A program made the position numbers and the translations under genes. This document shows, in pieces, positions 1 through 7,518 of a stretch of DNA of 18,215 bases. The DNA is from Spirochaetota bacterium (GTDB taxonomy: Bacteria > Spirochaetota > Spirochaetia > Treponematales > Treponemataceae), in contig JAKPSR010000438.1 in the NCBI GenBank assembly GCA_029571425.1, positions 1 through 18,215 on the forward strand. The letters are read 5' to 3'. Numbering within the stretch: position 1 is the first letter of the stretch; every line of letters starts with the position of its first letter. Under the pieces are notes generated by a model that was given only the letters and a program-made list of their open reading frames with translations, made no database searches and had not been told where the DNA came from.

Positions 1-223
1 CGACGGGCGTCCCACCGGGGTATACGAGGAGGGACCCTTGGTAGGGAAGAACCCCGGCGAGGGCGCGGAGCAAGGTCGTTTTACCGCTTCCGTTGGGCCC
101 AATCACGCAGAGGCGCTCGCCCGCGCGGAGGGTAAGGTCTATGTCGGAGACGACGGTCTTCCTTCCGTAACCGGCCGAAAGGCCGGCCGCCCGGAGCAGG
201 ATCGGGCGCGTTTCGTCGGTCAC
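1..223 (-). CDS. ABC importer ATP-binding protein, FecE/BtuD type (N-terminal part, cut by window edge)
   Basis: This is the ATPase that would power the FecCD/BtuC-type permease encoded just upstream on the same strand. Only the first 74 codons are in the window. The Walker A motif GPNGSGKT is visible at about residues 42-49, and the A-loop tyrosine lies near residue 19 (GLSAGYG). The Walker B, signature and switch motifs lie outside the window. I chose the GTG at 221-223 because a GAGGA ribosome binding site sits 7 nt upstream (231-235) and the ATG at 235-237 is out of frame and stops after five codons. The gap to the permease stop codon is 10 nt, so the genes are surely one operon. The substrate (cobalamin, haem or a siderophore) cannot be told from this part. 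Confidence 0.9.
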   Translation of the reverse strand, partial: MTDETRPILLRAAGLSAGYGRKTVVSDIDLTLRAGERLCVIGPNGSGKTTLLRALAGVLPYQGSLLVYPGGTPV

Positions 224-233
224 GGTCGCGTCC

Positions 234-1253
234 TCATATCCTGCCTCGCGCGGCGCCGAGGAAAATCAGGGCGAAGACCGGCGCGCCGACGAGGGCGGTA
301 ACCGCGCCGACGGGAAGGTCGAGAGGCGAAAGCGCGACGCGGGCCGCGAGGTCGGCGAGTACCATGAACGCCCCTCCGGCGATCGCGGAGAACGGGATCA
401 GCGCGCGGTGGCCGGGCCCTACCAATCGGCGCACGGCTTGAGGCACGGCGAGGTCCAGGAACCCGATCACGCCGACGAAGGAGACCGTGGCGCCGGTGAG
501 GACGGAGACGATCCCGACGAGGACGCGCTTCGTCGCGATGGTCGGCACCCCGAGCGCGCGCGCTTCCTCGTCCCCGAAGGTCATGGCGTCGAGCTCGCGG
601 CGGAGCAGGAAGGCCAGGGCTGCCGAGGCGACGAGAAGGGGAAAGAGCACGGCGACCGGTTTCCATCCCCGGAGGGCGAAGGAACCCATTTGCCAGATCA
701 CGAGGCGGGCGAGTTCCTTCCCCGACGCGGCGGATACCGCGGTCAGGATGGCGTTGACGAAGAGCGAGAGGACCATCCCGACGAGGACGATGGTGCTCCC
801 CTCGAGCAGCGGGTCGATCGCGCGCGAGAAACGCAATACGAGCCACGCCGTCGCGACCGCGCAGAGGAAGCCGGCGACGGGGACGGTGAGGGGGCCAAGG
901 AACGGAAGCGAGAGGCCGGAGAGAATGACGAGGCCCGCGCCGAGGGACGCGCCGGAGGAAACGCCCACGGTGAACGGCGAGGCGAGGGGGTTCTTCAGCA
1001 GGGACTGCATGATCGCGCCCGAAACCGAGAGGGCGGCGCCCGCGATCCAGGCGAGGAGGACGCGGGGCAGGCGAAGGTCCCAGACGATGCCGGCGACGGG
1101 GCCGTCGTGGGGCGCGAGGCCGCGCGCTCGCGCGGCGATGACGGCGAGTATATCTGCGGGGCCGACTGGCCCTGACCCGGCGCATAGGGCGATCGATATG
1201 ACGGCGACGGTGATAGGGGCCGAGAGGATGAGGGCGAGGCGAGCCTTACTCAT
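234..1253 (-). CDS. ABC importer permease, FecCD/BtuC family
   Basis: This is the inner-membrane permease of a type II ABC importer for iron-siderophore, haem or cobalamin. Its 339 residues are normal for the family, and hydrophobic segments run through the whole length. Family blocks are present: RLPRVLLAWIAGAALSVSG near residues 61-79, followed by the QSLLKNPLASPFTVGVSSGA stretch, then a conserved cytoplasmic loop and PVGAVTALVGAPVF near the C-terminus. The usual GxxxPHxxR block reads GFLDLAVPQAVRR here, with Q in place of H. The ATG at 1251-1253 overlaps the end of the binding-protein gene by 8 nt, with a GGAGAG site just upstream. The order binding protein, permease, ATPase is the standard operon order. 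Which of the possible ligands is carried is not decided by the sequence. Confidence 0.95.
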   Translation of the reverse strand: MSKARLALILSAPITVAVISIALCAGSGPVGPADILAVIAARARGLAPHDGPVAGIVWDLRLPRVLLAWIAGAALSVSGAIMQSLLKNPLASPFTVGVSSGASLGAGLVILSGLSLPFLGPLTVPVAGFLCAVATAWLVLRFSRAIDPLLEGSTIVLVGMVLSLFVNAILTAVSAASGKELARLVIWQMGSFALRGWKPVAVLFPLLVASAALAFLLRRELDAMTFGDEEARALGVPTIATKRVLVGIVSVLTGATVSFVGVIGFLDLAVPQAVRRLVGPGHRALIPFSAIAGGAFMVLADLAARVALSPLDLPVGAVTALVGAPVFALIFLGAARGRI

Positions 1254-2154
1254 CGAATCTCTCCGGGTAGACCGCTCGCTCGATTTCGCGAAGCGCCTCG
1301 ACGAGTTCCGGCGCGGGGCGCGCGCTCGTCCGCGGATCGATAAGGTATACCCTGCCCTCGCGAACCGCCTTCATTCCCGACCAGCCAGGCCTCGCGCGGA
1401 TCTCGGCGACGGGATCGGGAAGGTAATCGACGTTCGTCAGTATTACGTCGGGGTCTCGCGAGACGATGGCCTCTGGGCCCACCGAGACCCATCCTGATAG
1501 GTCGGAAAAGACGTTGCGCGCGCCGGCCGCTTCGAGAAGCTCGTCGAGATACACCCCCTTTCCGAAGGTGTATGGCGACGGGGCGGCTTCGATCTCAAAA
1601 TAGACGGATCGCCGTTTCTCGGGCGGGATCGAGGCAGCGCACTCGCGCGCCTCGGCGAAGGACCGTTCCATATCGGCGACGATCCGCTCGCCCTCCTCGC
1701 CGCGCGAGACGAGCGCCGCGATCGCGCGAACGTCCCTCGAGACGTCGGCGAGGCTCCCGCTCGTTGGTATCGAAACGACGCGGATTCCCGAGTCGGAAAG
1801 GGCGCGGAAGGGGTCGACACCGGAACTTGCCTGCGTTAGCGGGGAAACGATGAGGAGGTCAGGACTCAACGCGGCGAGGCGCTCGACGTCGGGGCGCATT
1901 AAGTCGAGGCGAAGGGTCGATTCGCTCACGCCGGGTAGCGTCGCGGACCATTGGTCGACCGCGACGAGTCGTTCGGCAAGGCCAAGGGCGGCGATAATAG
2001 AGGTCGACGAGGGTGCGAGCGAGGCTATCCGTAGGCCGCCGTCTGCTAAGGTGGCATCCTTTTTCGCGTTTTGTCGACTAGTCTGGCGCGCGCAGGACGC
2101 GAGGGCGACGGTCGCCATGAGGATCGGGAGCAATATGCGCGAGCTTCGCTTCAT
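1246..2154 (-). CDS. Periplasmic-binding lipoprotein of FecB/BtuF type
   Basis: This is the extracytoplasmic substrate-binding component of the importer (PF01497-type fold). From the ATG at 2152-2154 the protein has 302 residues. It starts with a lipoprotein signal (MKRSSRI, a hydrophobic stretch, then LASC), which puts the lipidated cysteine at residue 21. The mature part opens its first domain with RIASLAPSSTSIIAALG, the usual family start. The frame continues upstream to a TTG at 2190, but that would put 12 charged residues before the signal peptide and has no ribosome binding site. A TATAGT hexamer ends 6 nt before the ATG, so the mRNA may be leaderless. With so short a leader there is no room for a cobalamin riboswitch. 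The ligand is unknown. Confidence 0.92.
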   Translation of the reverse strand: MKRSSRILLPILMATVALASCARQTSRQNAKKDATLADGGLRIASLAPSSTSIIAALGLAERLVAVDQWSATLPGVSESTLRLDLMRPDVERLAALSPDLLIVSPLTQASSGVDPFRALSDSGIRVVSIPTSGSLADVSRDVRAIAALVSRGEEGERIVADMERSFAEARECAASIPPEKRRSVYFEIEAAPSPYTFGKGVYLDELLEAAGARNVFSDLSGWVSVGPEAIVSRDPDVILTNVDYLPDPVAEIRARPGWSGMKAVREGRVYLIDPRTSARPAPELVEALREIERAVYPERFDE

Positions 2155-2190
2155 CCTATTACTATACTCGGCCCGTTTCTTTAGGGGCAA
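2152..2190 (-). promoter_or_regulatory. Promoter of the importer operon, predicted leaderless
   Basis: On the minus strand, a -35-like TTGCCC (2185-2190), an 18-nt spacer and a -10 TATAGT (2161-2166) end 6 nt before the lipoprotein ATG. A normal start site about 7 nt past the -10 falls on the start codon itself. No Shine-Dalgarno site is present. Prediction from sequence only. Confidence 0.6.
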
Positions 2191-2207
2191 GGGCTGTCCG
2201 GGTTTTG

Positions 2208-2236
2208 TTGAAAAAGTCCATAAACTACTCTATACT
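2208..2236 (+). promoter_or_regulatory. Sigma70-type promoter of the metallophosphoesterase pair
   Basis: TTGAAA (2208-2213) is followed by a 17-nt spacer and TATACT (2231-2236), a near-consensus vegetative promoter. The ATG of the next gene begins at 2246, so the expected transcript start near 2243 leaves only about 3 nt of leader and no room for a Shine-Dalgarno site. It is divergent from the importer promoter; the two -35 elements are 17 nt apart. Confidence 0.75.
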
Positions 2237-2245
2237 AAACCCCTA

Positions 2246-2959
2246 ATGAGGTTCTTACTCGTCTCCGATATCCACGCGAACCTGCCAGCCCTCGAGGCCT
2301 TCCTCGATTATCGCGAGTCGCGTCGCCTCTCGGGAGAGCCCGTGTATTTTCTTGGGGACTACGTGAACCTCGGCGCCTTTCCCGAAGAGACCGTGTGCCT
2401 CCTCCGCTCCCTGCCTGGCAAGGTGTACCTAGCCGGCAACCACGATCGCTATATCGTTAACGAGCGCGCCCTTGACCACAATCCCTATTTCGGCAACCCG
2501 CAAGGCGTCATCCATTGCCGCTGGACCCGCGACCAGCTCAGCGCTGAAAACCGCGCGTGGCTCGCCGCCCTCCCTACCAGGCATCAGTTCGACGCCGATG
2601 GTTGCCACGTCGACATGATACACGGGCGGCATGGGTCGGACGAGGAGACCCTCGACGAGACCAAGATCGAGACCGATCGGCGCGTCGCCTATATCTGCGG
2701 GCACACCCACGTCCCGCGAAACCAGCGCGTCGGGCTTGCCCATATCTTCAACCCCGGAAGCCTTGGTAAGCCGCTTGATCGCGATAATCGCGCGTCTTTC
2801 GGCATCGTGACCGTGGTCTCTGGCGAGGCGAGCCTCGAGGTGATCCGCGTCGAGTACGACATCGACCGAGCGGTTAACGCCCTCGAGGAGCGCGACGTTC
2901 CCTGGCGAGCCGGCATCATGCGAAGCCTTAAGGCCGCCGAGTATACCGATGAGGACTGA
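2246..2959 (+). CDS. Calcineurin-like metallophosphoesterase (YfcE/PF12850 type)
   Basis: This is a 237-residue cytoplasmic metal-dependent phosphoesterase with no signal peptide. The metal-ligand motifs of the family are in order: SDIHANLPALEA at residues 7-18 (Asp8, His10), GDYVNLG, GNHD, a later histidine in MIHGRHG, and GHTHVPR near the C-terminal third. The frame is open far upstream, but the N-terminus MRFLLVSDIH is exactly where the family begins and a strong promoter lies directly before this ATG, so I start here. The 3' end overlaps the following ymdB-like gene, so both are probably co-transcribed. The substrate is unknown. Related proteins include small phosphodiesterases of broad activity, and general members are often called YfcE-like phosphodiesterases. 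Confidence 0.9.
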   Translation: MRFLLVSDIHANLPALEAFLDYRESRRLSGEPVYFLGDYVNLGAFPEETVCLLRSLPGKVYLAGNHDRYIVNERALDHNPYFGNPQGVIHCRWTRDQLSAENRAWLAALPTRHQFDADGCHVDMIHGRHGSDEETLDETKIETDRRVAYICGHTHVPRNQRVGLAHIFNPGSLGKPLDRDNRASFGIVTVVSGEASLEVIRVEYDIDRAVNALEERDVPWRAGIMRSLKAAEYTDED

Positions 2960-3746
2960 TCCCTTGCGCATTTTCCTCGCCGGCGACGTCTTCGGGCCCG
3001 TGGGTCTTCGGGCGATCCAGTCGTTGCTTCCCCCGTTCCTCGCGTCGGAGAGCGTCGATTTCTGCGTCGTGAACGGCGAGAACGCGACCGCCGGCATCGG
3101 TGTCTCGGACGAGGACGCGCGCGCCATTCTCGCCGCCGGCGCCGACGCCATAACCGGCGGGAATCACAGCTTCGAGAAGCGCGACTTCTGGCCCGTCCTC
3201 GCGGATAACCCGGCCGTCCTGAGGCCGATGAATTTCCCCGAGGCCCCAGGACGCGGCGCCGCCGTCTTCGAGAAGGCGGGCGTCCGGGTCGCCGTCCTGA
3301 ACATTCAGGGGCGGGAGGATATGTACCCGCTCGATTGCCCCTTCCGCGCGGCCGACGCCGCCGTCGCCGCCTGGGAGGCCGAGTCCGTTCCTCCGATCGT
3401 CCTTATCGATTTTCACGCCGAGTCGAACCAGGAAAAGGAAGCCCTTGCCCTCGCCTTCGCGGGCAAGGTCGCGGCGGTCGTCGGTACCCATACCCACGTG
3501 CAAACCGCCGACGAGCGCGTCCTCCCCGGCGGGACCGCCTACATCACCGACCTCGGCATGACAGGCCCGCTTCGCTCGGTCATCGGGGTCGATCCCGCCC
3601 TCGCGATCAAGCGAAACGTCACCCAAGTCCTTTATCGCATGGAAATGGCCCAGGGCCCTGCCGCCCTCCGCGGCCTCCTTGTCGAGATCGATCCCGCGAC
3701 CCGTCGTGCCCTTTCCGCCCGCCGAATCGAGATTGTCGAAAAATAG
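2949..3746 (+). CDS. ymdB: YmdB/TIGR00282-family metallophosphoesterase
   Basis: This is a di-metal phosphodiesterase of the YmdB family, whose Bacillus member hydrolyses 2',3'- or 3',5'-cyclic AMP in vitro and affects biofilm gene expression. The 265 residues match the family length. Signature motifs are in order: GDVFG, VNGENA, GGNHSFEKRD, DFHAE and GTHTHVQTAD, which supply the Asp, Glu, Asn and His ligands. The ATG at 2949 overlaps the previous gene by 11 nt. A TTG at 2964 is a serious alternative start: it has GAGGA (2951-2955) 8 nt upstream and gives MRIFLAGDVFG, the usual family N-terminus. The product is cytoplasmic. The cellular role in this organism is not known. Confidence 0.93.
   Translation: MRTDPLRIFLAGDVFGPVGLRAIQSLLPPFLASESVDFCVVNGENATAGIGVSDEDARAILAAGADAITGGNHSFEKRDFWPVLADNPAVLRPMNFPEAPGRGAAVFEKAGVRVAVLNIQGREDMYPLDCPFRAADAAVAAWEAESVPPIVLIDFHAESNQEKEALALAFAGKVAAVVGTHTHVQTADERVLPGGTAYITDLGMTGPLRSVIGVDPALAIKRNVTQVLYRMEMAQGPAALRGLLVEIDPATRRALSARRIEIVEK
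2951..2955 (+). promoter_or_regulatory. Ribosome binding site supporting the TTG start of the ymdB-like gene
   Basis: GAGGA lies 8 nt before the TTG at 2964 and inside the end of the upstream gene. It sits downstream of the ATG at 2949, so it can only serve the TTG. It therefore favours a product five residues shorter. Confidence 0.5.
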
Positions 3747-3800
3747 GTTGAAAAACCGATATTGCGAATAAATCTTTTGTACTAATCCACTTTAATACGA

Positions 3801-3828
3801 TTGAAAAGCCGCCAAGCTGAGATACTGT
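3801..3828 (+). promoter_or_regulatory. Promoter of the interrupted lipoprotein gene
   Basis: TTGAAA (3801-3806), a 16-nt spacer and TACTGT (3823-3828) lie in a noticeably AT-rich gap (3747-3864). This gives a leader of about 30 nt before the ATG at 3865. That ATG has a strong GGAGG site at 3854-3858, so this gene follows the ordinary leadered pattern. I see no clear terminator for the upstream gene in this gap. Confidence 0.5.
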
Positions 3829-3864
3829 TTCTCCTATCTTTTGTGTAATACGTGGAGGTTTTCT

Positions 3865-4536
3865 ATGCGCACGATTATGCGCGCTGTGTTTGGCATTACG
3901 CTTGGGGCGCTCGTCGCATGCGCTCTCGTTTCTTGCTCATCGTCAAGCGGTGGCGACAATCCCGTCCTTCCTGACCAGCAGGGAGCGACGATAGCCGACC
4001 AGGCGATCGCGACGGAAGCGGCGCTTCGGTCTATCCCGACGACCTACATCAACGCGGCGCGGAATAACTTCGAGGTCGCGTACTGGCACACGAGCCATGG
4101 TACGCACGTTACCTACGGGGTGTTTGGTCTTGAGCAGTTCCGCGCCGGAGACTCGACCCTATTCTCGGTGAGCTCGAACGACGAGGCGGGGAGTCTTTAC
4201 TTTAGAGATTATTACGGGAATACCGACTATAGCTGGGCCGATCTTTCGCAAACCGATACTGCGAATGGATGGGCGACATGGGTGGATCAGTGCCGCACCT
4301 GGCTTGAGGCTAATCAGAGCACCGATATCTTCATGTGGTCCTGGTGCGACATCGCCGGCCACAATGTTTCCAATTACCTGGCTTCGATGCAGACCCTGAT
4401 CAACGAGTATGGCGTTGGGGGGACGAAGGTCGGCTCAGGCAGGGCGCGCGCGAAGCCGGCAACCTTTATCTTTATGACCGGGCACGGAAACCCCGGCGAT
4501 AACCTCGGCTCCGGGCGCCCTCGGGACCAAGCCTAG
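3865..4536 (+). CDS. Secreted lipoprotein of uncharacterised family, N-terminal part up to an in-frame amber stop
   Basis: The product begins MRTIMRAVFG, followed by a hydrophobic stretch and lipobox LVSC, then a serine/glycine-rich linker, so it is a surface or periplasmic lipoprotein. The start is fixed by GGAGG 6 nt upstream. Conserved-looking blocks are YWHTSHGTHVTYG near residue 75, SLYFRDYYG, a MWSWCDIAGH block and FIFMTGHGNPGD. They resemble a family of secreted proteins I know only from environmental genomes, possibly hydrolase-like. I cannot give a reaction. Translation ends at TAG (4534-4536) after residue 223, yet the same reading frame continues for 107 codons with sequence that clearly completes the family. 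So the gene is a recent pseudogene, contains a sequencing error, or is read through. Confidence 0.75.
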   Translation: MRTIMRAVFGITLGALVACALVSCSSSSGGDNPVLPDQQGATIADQAIATEAALRSIPTTYINAARNNFEVAYWHTSHGTHVTYGVFGLEQFRAGDSTLFSVSSNDEAGSLYFRDYYGNTDYSWADLSQTDTANGWATWVDQCRTWLEANQSTDIFMWSWCDIAGHNVSNYLASMQTLINEYGVGGTKVGSGRARAKPATFIFMTGHGNPGDNLGSGRPRDQA

Positions 4537-4857
4537 CTCATCGTCGACTACTGCACCGCGCATGGCTACTACTGCATTGATTACTACTCGATCGACACCC
4601 ATACGATGGACGGCACCTACTACGACGACGCGGGCGACGATAGCAACTCGGCCGCCTATGCCACCGCTACCGGTTCAGCGACGGGGCGATTCTATACCGA
4701 TTGGCAAAACGCCCACGCGGGTGATTGGTTTTTTAATCGGGATACCGGCGGTAATATCCAGACCGGCGACCATTGCTCCCAGTACATCACCGCGAACCGC
4801 AAGGCGTACGCCTTTTGGTGGATCCTGGCGCGGGTCGCGGGTTGGGATGGTAACTGA
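4537..4857 (+). pseudogene. C-terminal part of the interrupted lipoprotein, after the amber codon
   Basis: This stretch is in the same frame as the lipoprotein part before it and has no good start of its own: the first ATG is at 4606, without a ribosome binding site. It encodes LIVDYCTAHGYYCIDYYSID, later a Trp/His/Cys-bearing section, and ends with ITANRKAYAFWWILARVAGW, the characteristic C-terminus of the family as I remember it. The coding character is intact: no frameshift or further stop, and a natural TGA end at 4855-4857. One base change (for example GAG, AAG or CAG to TAG) explains the break. The full product would be about 330 residues. The 12 nt that follow separate it from the convergent GerMN gene, and no terminator hairpin is evident. 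Confidence 0.7.
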
Positions 4858-4869
4858 TATAAGACTTGT

Positions 4870-5721
4870 TTAGAACTTGTCGCGCGAGAGGGGTGTGCCG
4901 ATCCACACCCCCTCGGCGCCAAGGTACTCGCGGCGCTGTCCCTCGATAAGGAACTGGACTGATTTGACGGTGGGGAACGCGGTTGCCGTGAACACTACCT
5001 GGGCGAGCTGGCCGAGGTATCCCTCAATCCCGTATTGATTGAACTGAAACTCCTCGCTGACGTTAATCGTCGCGACCCCATCCTTGACGGTGGCCGAGAG
5101 GAGCCGCGTGCCGGTCGGGATCAAGGACCGAAGGCCCTTGCCCGACTCGGCGGAGTTCGTCCCGGCGAAAAGCGCGCCGAGGGCCTCGCTCATCGGCGAG
5201 TCGGTTTTCGGGATCGCGCGGGTTATCTCGCGGCGGACCACGCGCCCGTCCGAGTCGATCGTGACGAAGAACAGGGACGCGTTTCGGGTGGCGGGCTGCG
5301 TCTGCTTCGGTTTCTCCGAGGTTTGCTTTTGCGCCACGGGCTTTTCCGGTGCGGGCTTCGCGGTCGGTTTATCAGTCGTTTTTTCCGTCGTCTGTTTGGG
5401 CGTGGTTTTTTCGGGAGCCTTTTCGGGTTCGGGCTTTTTATCGGTCGTGGAGGGCTTCTCGGTCTGTGTCTCGGCCGGTTCGGCGCTTCCGTCGCCGGCG
5501 GGCTTTTCCGTCGTCGTCGCGGGCTCGACGGTGGGCACCGTTTTTCCGGTCATCTCGACCTTGTGGCGGCCCTTAAAGAAATCGGCAGCCCCGGTCTTCG
5601 CGAGCACCTCGGTTATCGTCTTCTTGTTCAGGAAGAAAAGGATGATGACGAGGAGGATGATCGCTATCCAAAAGAGGCACCCGAGAGAGGCTTGTTTTCG
5701 CTTGCTTCGTTTCTCCGCCAT
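4870..5721 (-). CDS. Membrane-anchored GerMN-domain protein
   Basis: The 283-residue protein has three parts. Residues 1-35 are a short basic N-terminus (MAEKRSKRK) and one membrane segment rich in Ile and Leu. Residues about 55-150 are a Thr/Glu/Pro/Lys-rich, low-complexity linker with repeated EKTT/EKP-like units, probably spanning the periplasm. The last about 130 residues form a GerMN-type domain, with FFVTIDSDGRVVRREITR, LRSLIPTGTRLLSATVKDGVATINVS and a LAQVVFTATAFPTVKSVQFLIEG stretch (split here for reading). GerMN domains occur in envelope proteins such as Bacillus GerM and in LpqB; their molecular role is poorly defined, and a cell-envelope role is inference. The ATG at 5719-5721 is the only plausible start. 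It lies 6 nt after a -10 hexamer and has no Shine-Dalgarno site. The gene diverges from ptsI. Confidence 0.88.
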   Translation of the reverse strand: MAEKRSKRKQASLGCLFWIAIILLVIILFFLNKKTITEVLAKTGAADFFKGRHKVEMTGKTVPTVEPATTTEKPAGDGSAEPAETQTEKPSTTDKKPEPEKAPEKTTPKQTTEKTTDKPTAKPAPEKPVAQKQTSEKPKQTQPATRNASLFFVTIDSDGRVVRREITRAIPKTDSPMSEALGALFAGTNSAESGKGLRSLIPTGTRLLSATVKDGVATINVSEEFQFNQYGIEGYLGQLAQVVFTATAFPTVKSVQFLIEGQRREYLGAEGVWIGTPLSRDKF

Positions 5722-5727
5722 GACGCC

Positions 5728-5756
5728 ATGATACGCCGATTCAACCCTGTTTGCAA
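5728..5756 (-). promoter_or_regulatory. Promoter of the GerMN gene, sharing its -35 with ptsI
   Basis: On the minus strand, TTGCAA (5751-5756), a 17-nt spacer and TATCAT (5728-5733) are followed after 6 nt by the ATG. The -10 matches the sigma70 consensus at five of six positions. The predicted transcript start falls on the start codon. Confidence 0.65.
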
Positions 5757-5778
5757 GGCCAGTCATTTCCGGTATAAT
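5751..5778 (+). promoter_or_regulatory. Promoter of the ptsI run, perfect TATAAT, predicted leaderless
   Basis: TTGCAA (5751-5756), a 16-nt spacer and a perfect TATAAT (5773-5778) are followed after 6 nt by the GTG start of ptsI. TTGCAA is its own reverse complement and is the same hexamer used by the divergent GerMN promoter. The bases before the GTG (CGAAGG) are too close to serve as a ribosome binding site. Confidence 0.75.
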
Positions 5779-5784
5779 CGAAGG

Positions 5785-7518
5785 GTGATAACCATTGAAG
5801 GGCTTTCTGCCTCCCGGGGCATCGCCATTGGCCCTGTTTTTTGCCTCGTCGAAGAGGGCGCGCCGGCGATACCGCGACATTCCATCCCCCCCGAGGCCGT
5901 CGACGGCGAATGGAAGCGCTTCGAGGAAGCCCTGTCGCGCTCGCGCGACGAGATCGTCGCGCTGAAGGACGGCGGGCCTGGCGAGCAGGCTGCAATTTTC
6001 GACGCACACCTGATGATGCTCTCCGATCCTGAGTTTATCCCCGCCGTGCGCGCCGCCCTTTCCCGCGACCTCGTCAACGTCGAGGCCGTGCTCGCCGATA
6101 AGGTCGGCGAGGCCGCGGCGACCTTGCGCGCGACGGGCGACGCTTACCTCGCCGAGCGGGCCGTCGATATCGAGGACGCGTTCGGCCGCGTTTCCGCGCA
6201 TCTCGCGCGTCTCGACTCCCGCGCCGCCGCGCGCTTCGTCCCTCCCGGCTCCATCGTCGTGGCCCGAAACATCAAGCCCTCCGAGGCCCTGTCGCTTAAG
6301 GACTCCGGCCTCGCCGGGATCGCCCTCGAGGAGGGCGGGGCGACGAGCCACGTCGCCATCCTCGCCCGCTCCTGGGGTATCCCCGCCGTTATGGGCGCCC
6401 GCGGCCTACTCGGCGCCGCAGGCGACGGCGAAACCGTCATACTCGACGCCCATGACGGTCTCGTGATCGTCTCGCCGGCTTCCGATCAGCTAAACCACTA
6501 TCGGTCCCGGGCGCAGGCCGACCGCGTCCTTCGCGAGGAGGAGGTGTCGCGCGCCGCCTTGCTCGCGGAAGAGCCCGCGACGACCGCGTGCGGGACGCCG
6601 CTCTCCTTTCGCGCGAACATCGCCCTCGCGAGCGAGGCGGGGTCGGCGCGTGCGGCGGGAGCCCGCGGCGTCGGTCTCTTTCGGTCCGAGTTCCTCTTCC
6701 TCTCGTCCGCGCGGCTTCCCGACGAGGATGAGCAGTACGCGGCGTATCGGGAGGCGGTCGAGGCGGCCGACGGGGATCCCGTGGTGATTCGCACCCTCGA
6801 CGCGGGCGCCGACAAGATGCTCGCCGAGCAGGGCGAGCTTCGCGAGCGGAATCCCCTGCTCGGCTGGCGCGCCCTCCGGTACTGCCTCGACCGCCGGGAC
6901 CTGTTCAAGACGCAGCTCCGCGCCCTCGCGCGCGCGAGCGCCCACGGCGACCTTCGCGTGATGTTCCCGATGGTCTCGTCGGTCGAGGAGCTCGACGCCG
7001 CCCTCGACGTGCTCGACGAGGCGCGCGAGGAATGCGCGCGCGACGGCTCGCGTTTCAATCCCGAGATGAAGGTTGGGGTGATGGTCGAGATACCGTCCGC
7101 CGCCGTCTGCGCCGACCTTCTCGCGAAGCGGGCCGACTTCCTCTCGATCGGGACGAACGACCTGATTCAGTACACGATGGCGGTCGATCGCGAGAACGCG
7201 AAGGTCGCCCATCTATTCGACCAATACTCGCCGGCCATCCTTCGCCTCGTCAAGCGCACGATCGACGCGGGCAGGGACGCCGGAATCGAGGTATCCCTGT
7301 GCGGGGAGATGGCGGGCGACCCCGAGGCGACCGTCCTTCTCCTTGGGCTTGGGCTCCGCTCGTTCAGCATGGACGCGGGGCGGCTCCCCTCGGTGCGCGA
7401 GGTCGCGGGCAGGGCGACGATCGCCGACGCCGAGGCGCTCGCCTCCGCGGCGCTCTCGCTTTCGGCGGCGCGCGAGGTGCGGAAGCTCGTGCAAGAAAGG
7501 ATGCGCGCCTATGCGTGA
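5785..7518 (+). CDS. ptsI: PTS enzyme I (phosphoenolpyruvate-protein phosphotransferase)
   Basis: Enzyme I takes the phosphoryl group from PEP onto a histidine and passes it to HPr, the first step of PTS sugar uptake or PTS-based regulation. From GTG 5785 the protein has 577 residues, close to the 575 of E. coli. The phosphohistidine motif GGATSHVAILARSWGIPAV places the active His at residue 189, the same number as in E. coli. The PEP-binding barrel follows, with RTLDAGADK, SIGTNDLIQYTMAVDR and the catalytic-cysteine motif SLCGEMAGD. The open frame runs much further upstream, but that part lies across the divergent GerMN gene and does not resemble enzyme I. No HPr, EII or GAF extension is in the window. 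The 3' end overlaps der by 8 nt. Confidence 0.96.
   Translation: MITIEGLSASRGIAIGPVFCLVEEGAPAIPRHSIPPEAVDGEWKRFEEALSRSRDEIVALKDGGPGEQAAIFDAHLMMLSDPEFIPAVRAALSRDLVNVEAVLADKVGEAAATLRATGDAYLAERAVDIEDAFGRVSAHLARLDSRAAARFVPPGSIVVARNIKPSEALSLKDSGLAGIALEEGGATSHVAILARSWGIPAVMGARGLLGAAGDGETVILDAHDGLVIVSPASDQLNHYRSRAQADRVLREEEVSRAALLAEEPATTACGTPLSFRANIALASEAGSARAAGARGVGLFRSEFLFLSSARLPDEDEQYAAYREAVEAADGDPVVIRTLDAGADKMLAEQGELRERNPLLGWRALRYCLDRRDLFKTQLRALARASAHGDLRVMFPMVSSVEELDAALDVLDEAREECARDGSRFNPEMKVGVMVEIPSAAVCADLLAKRADFLSIGTNDLIQYTMAVDRENAKVAHLFDQYSPAILRLVKRTIDAGRDAGIEVSLCGEMAGDPEATVLLLGLGLRSFSMDAGRLPSVREVAGRATIADAEALASAALSLSAAREVRKLVQERMRAYA

Noticed and set aside
220..1497. Long open frames on both strands over the importer genes (220-1185 minus, 408-1175 plus, 487-1497 plus)
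   Set aside because: They are Arg/Pro-rich shadows of the permease and lipoprotein genes, with no family similarity.
2155..2245. Possible cobalamin riboswitch before the BtuF/FecB-type gene
   Set aside because: The gap between the divergent start codons is only 91 nt and filled by two promoters. No room is left for a riboswitch and no B12-box-like sequence is seen.
4606..4857. A separate small gene starting at ATG 4606
   Set aside because: It is in the same frame as the interrupted lipoprotein, lacks a ribosome binding site, and completes that protein's family, so it is a fragment.
5035..5784. Upstream extension of the ptsI frame by 250 codons
   Set aside because: It lies antisense over the GerMN gene, is low-complexity Arg/Gly/Phe sequence unlike enzyme I, and the family N-terminus plus promoter place the start at 5785.
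5722..6351. Upstream extension of the GerMN frame on the minus strand
   Set aside because: It runs antisense through ptsI and would precede the single membrane segment with about 210 unrelated residues.
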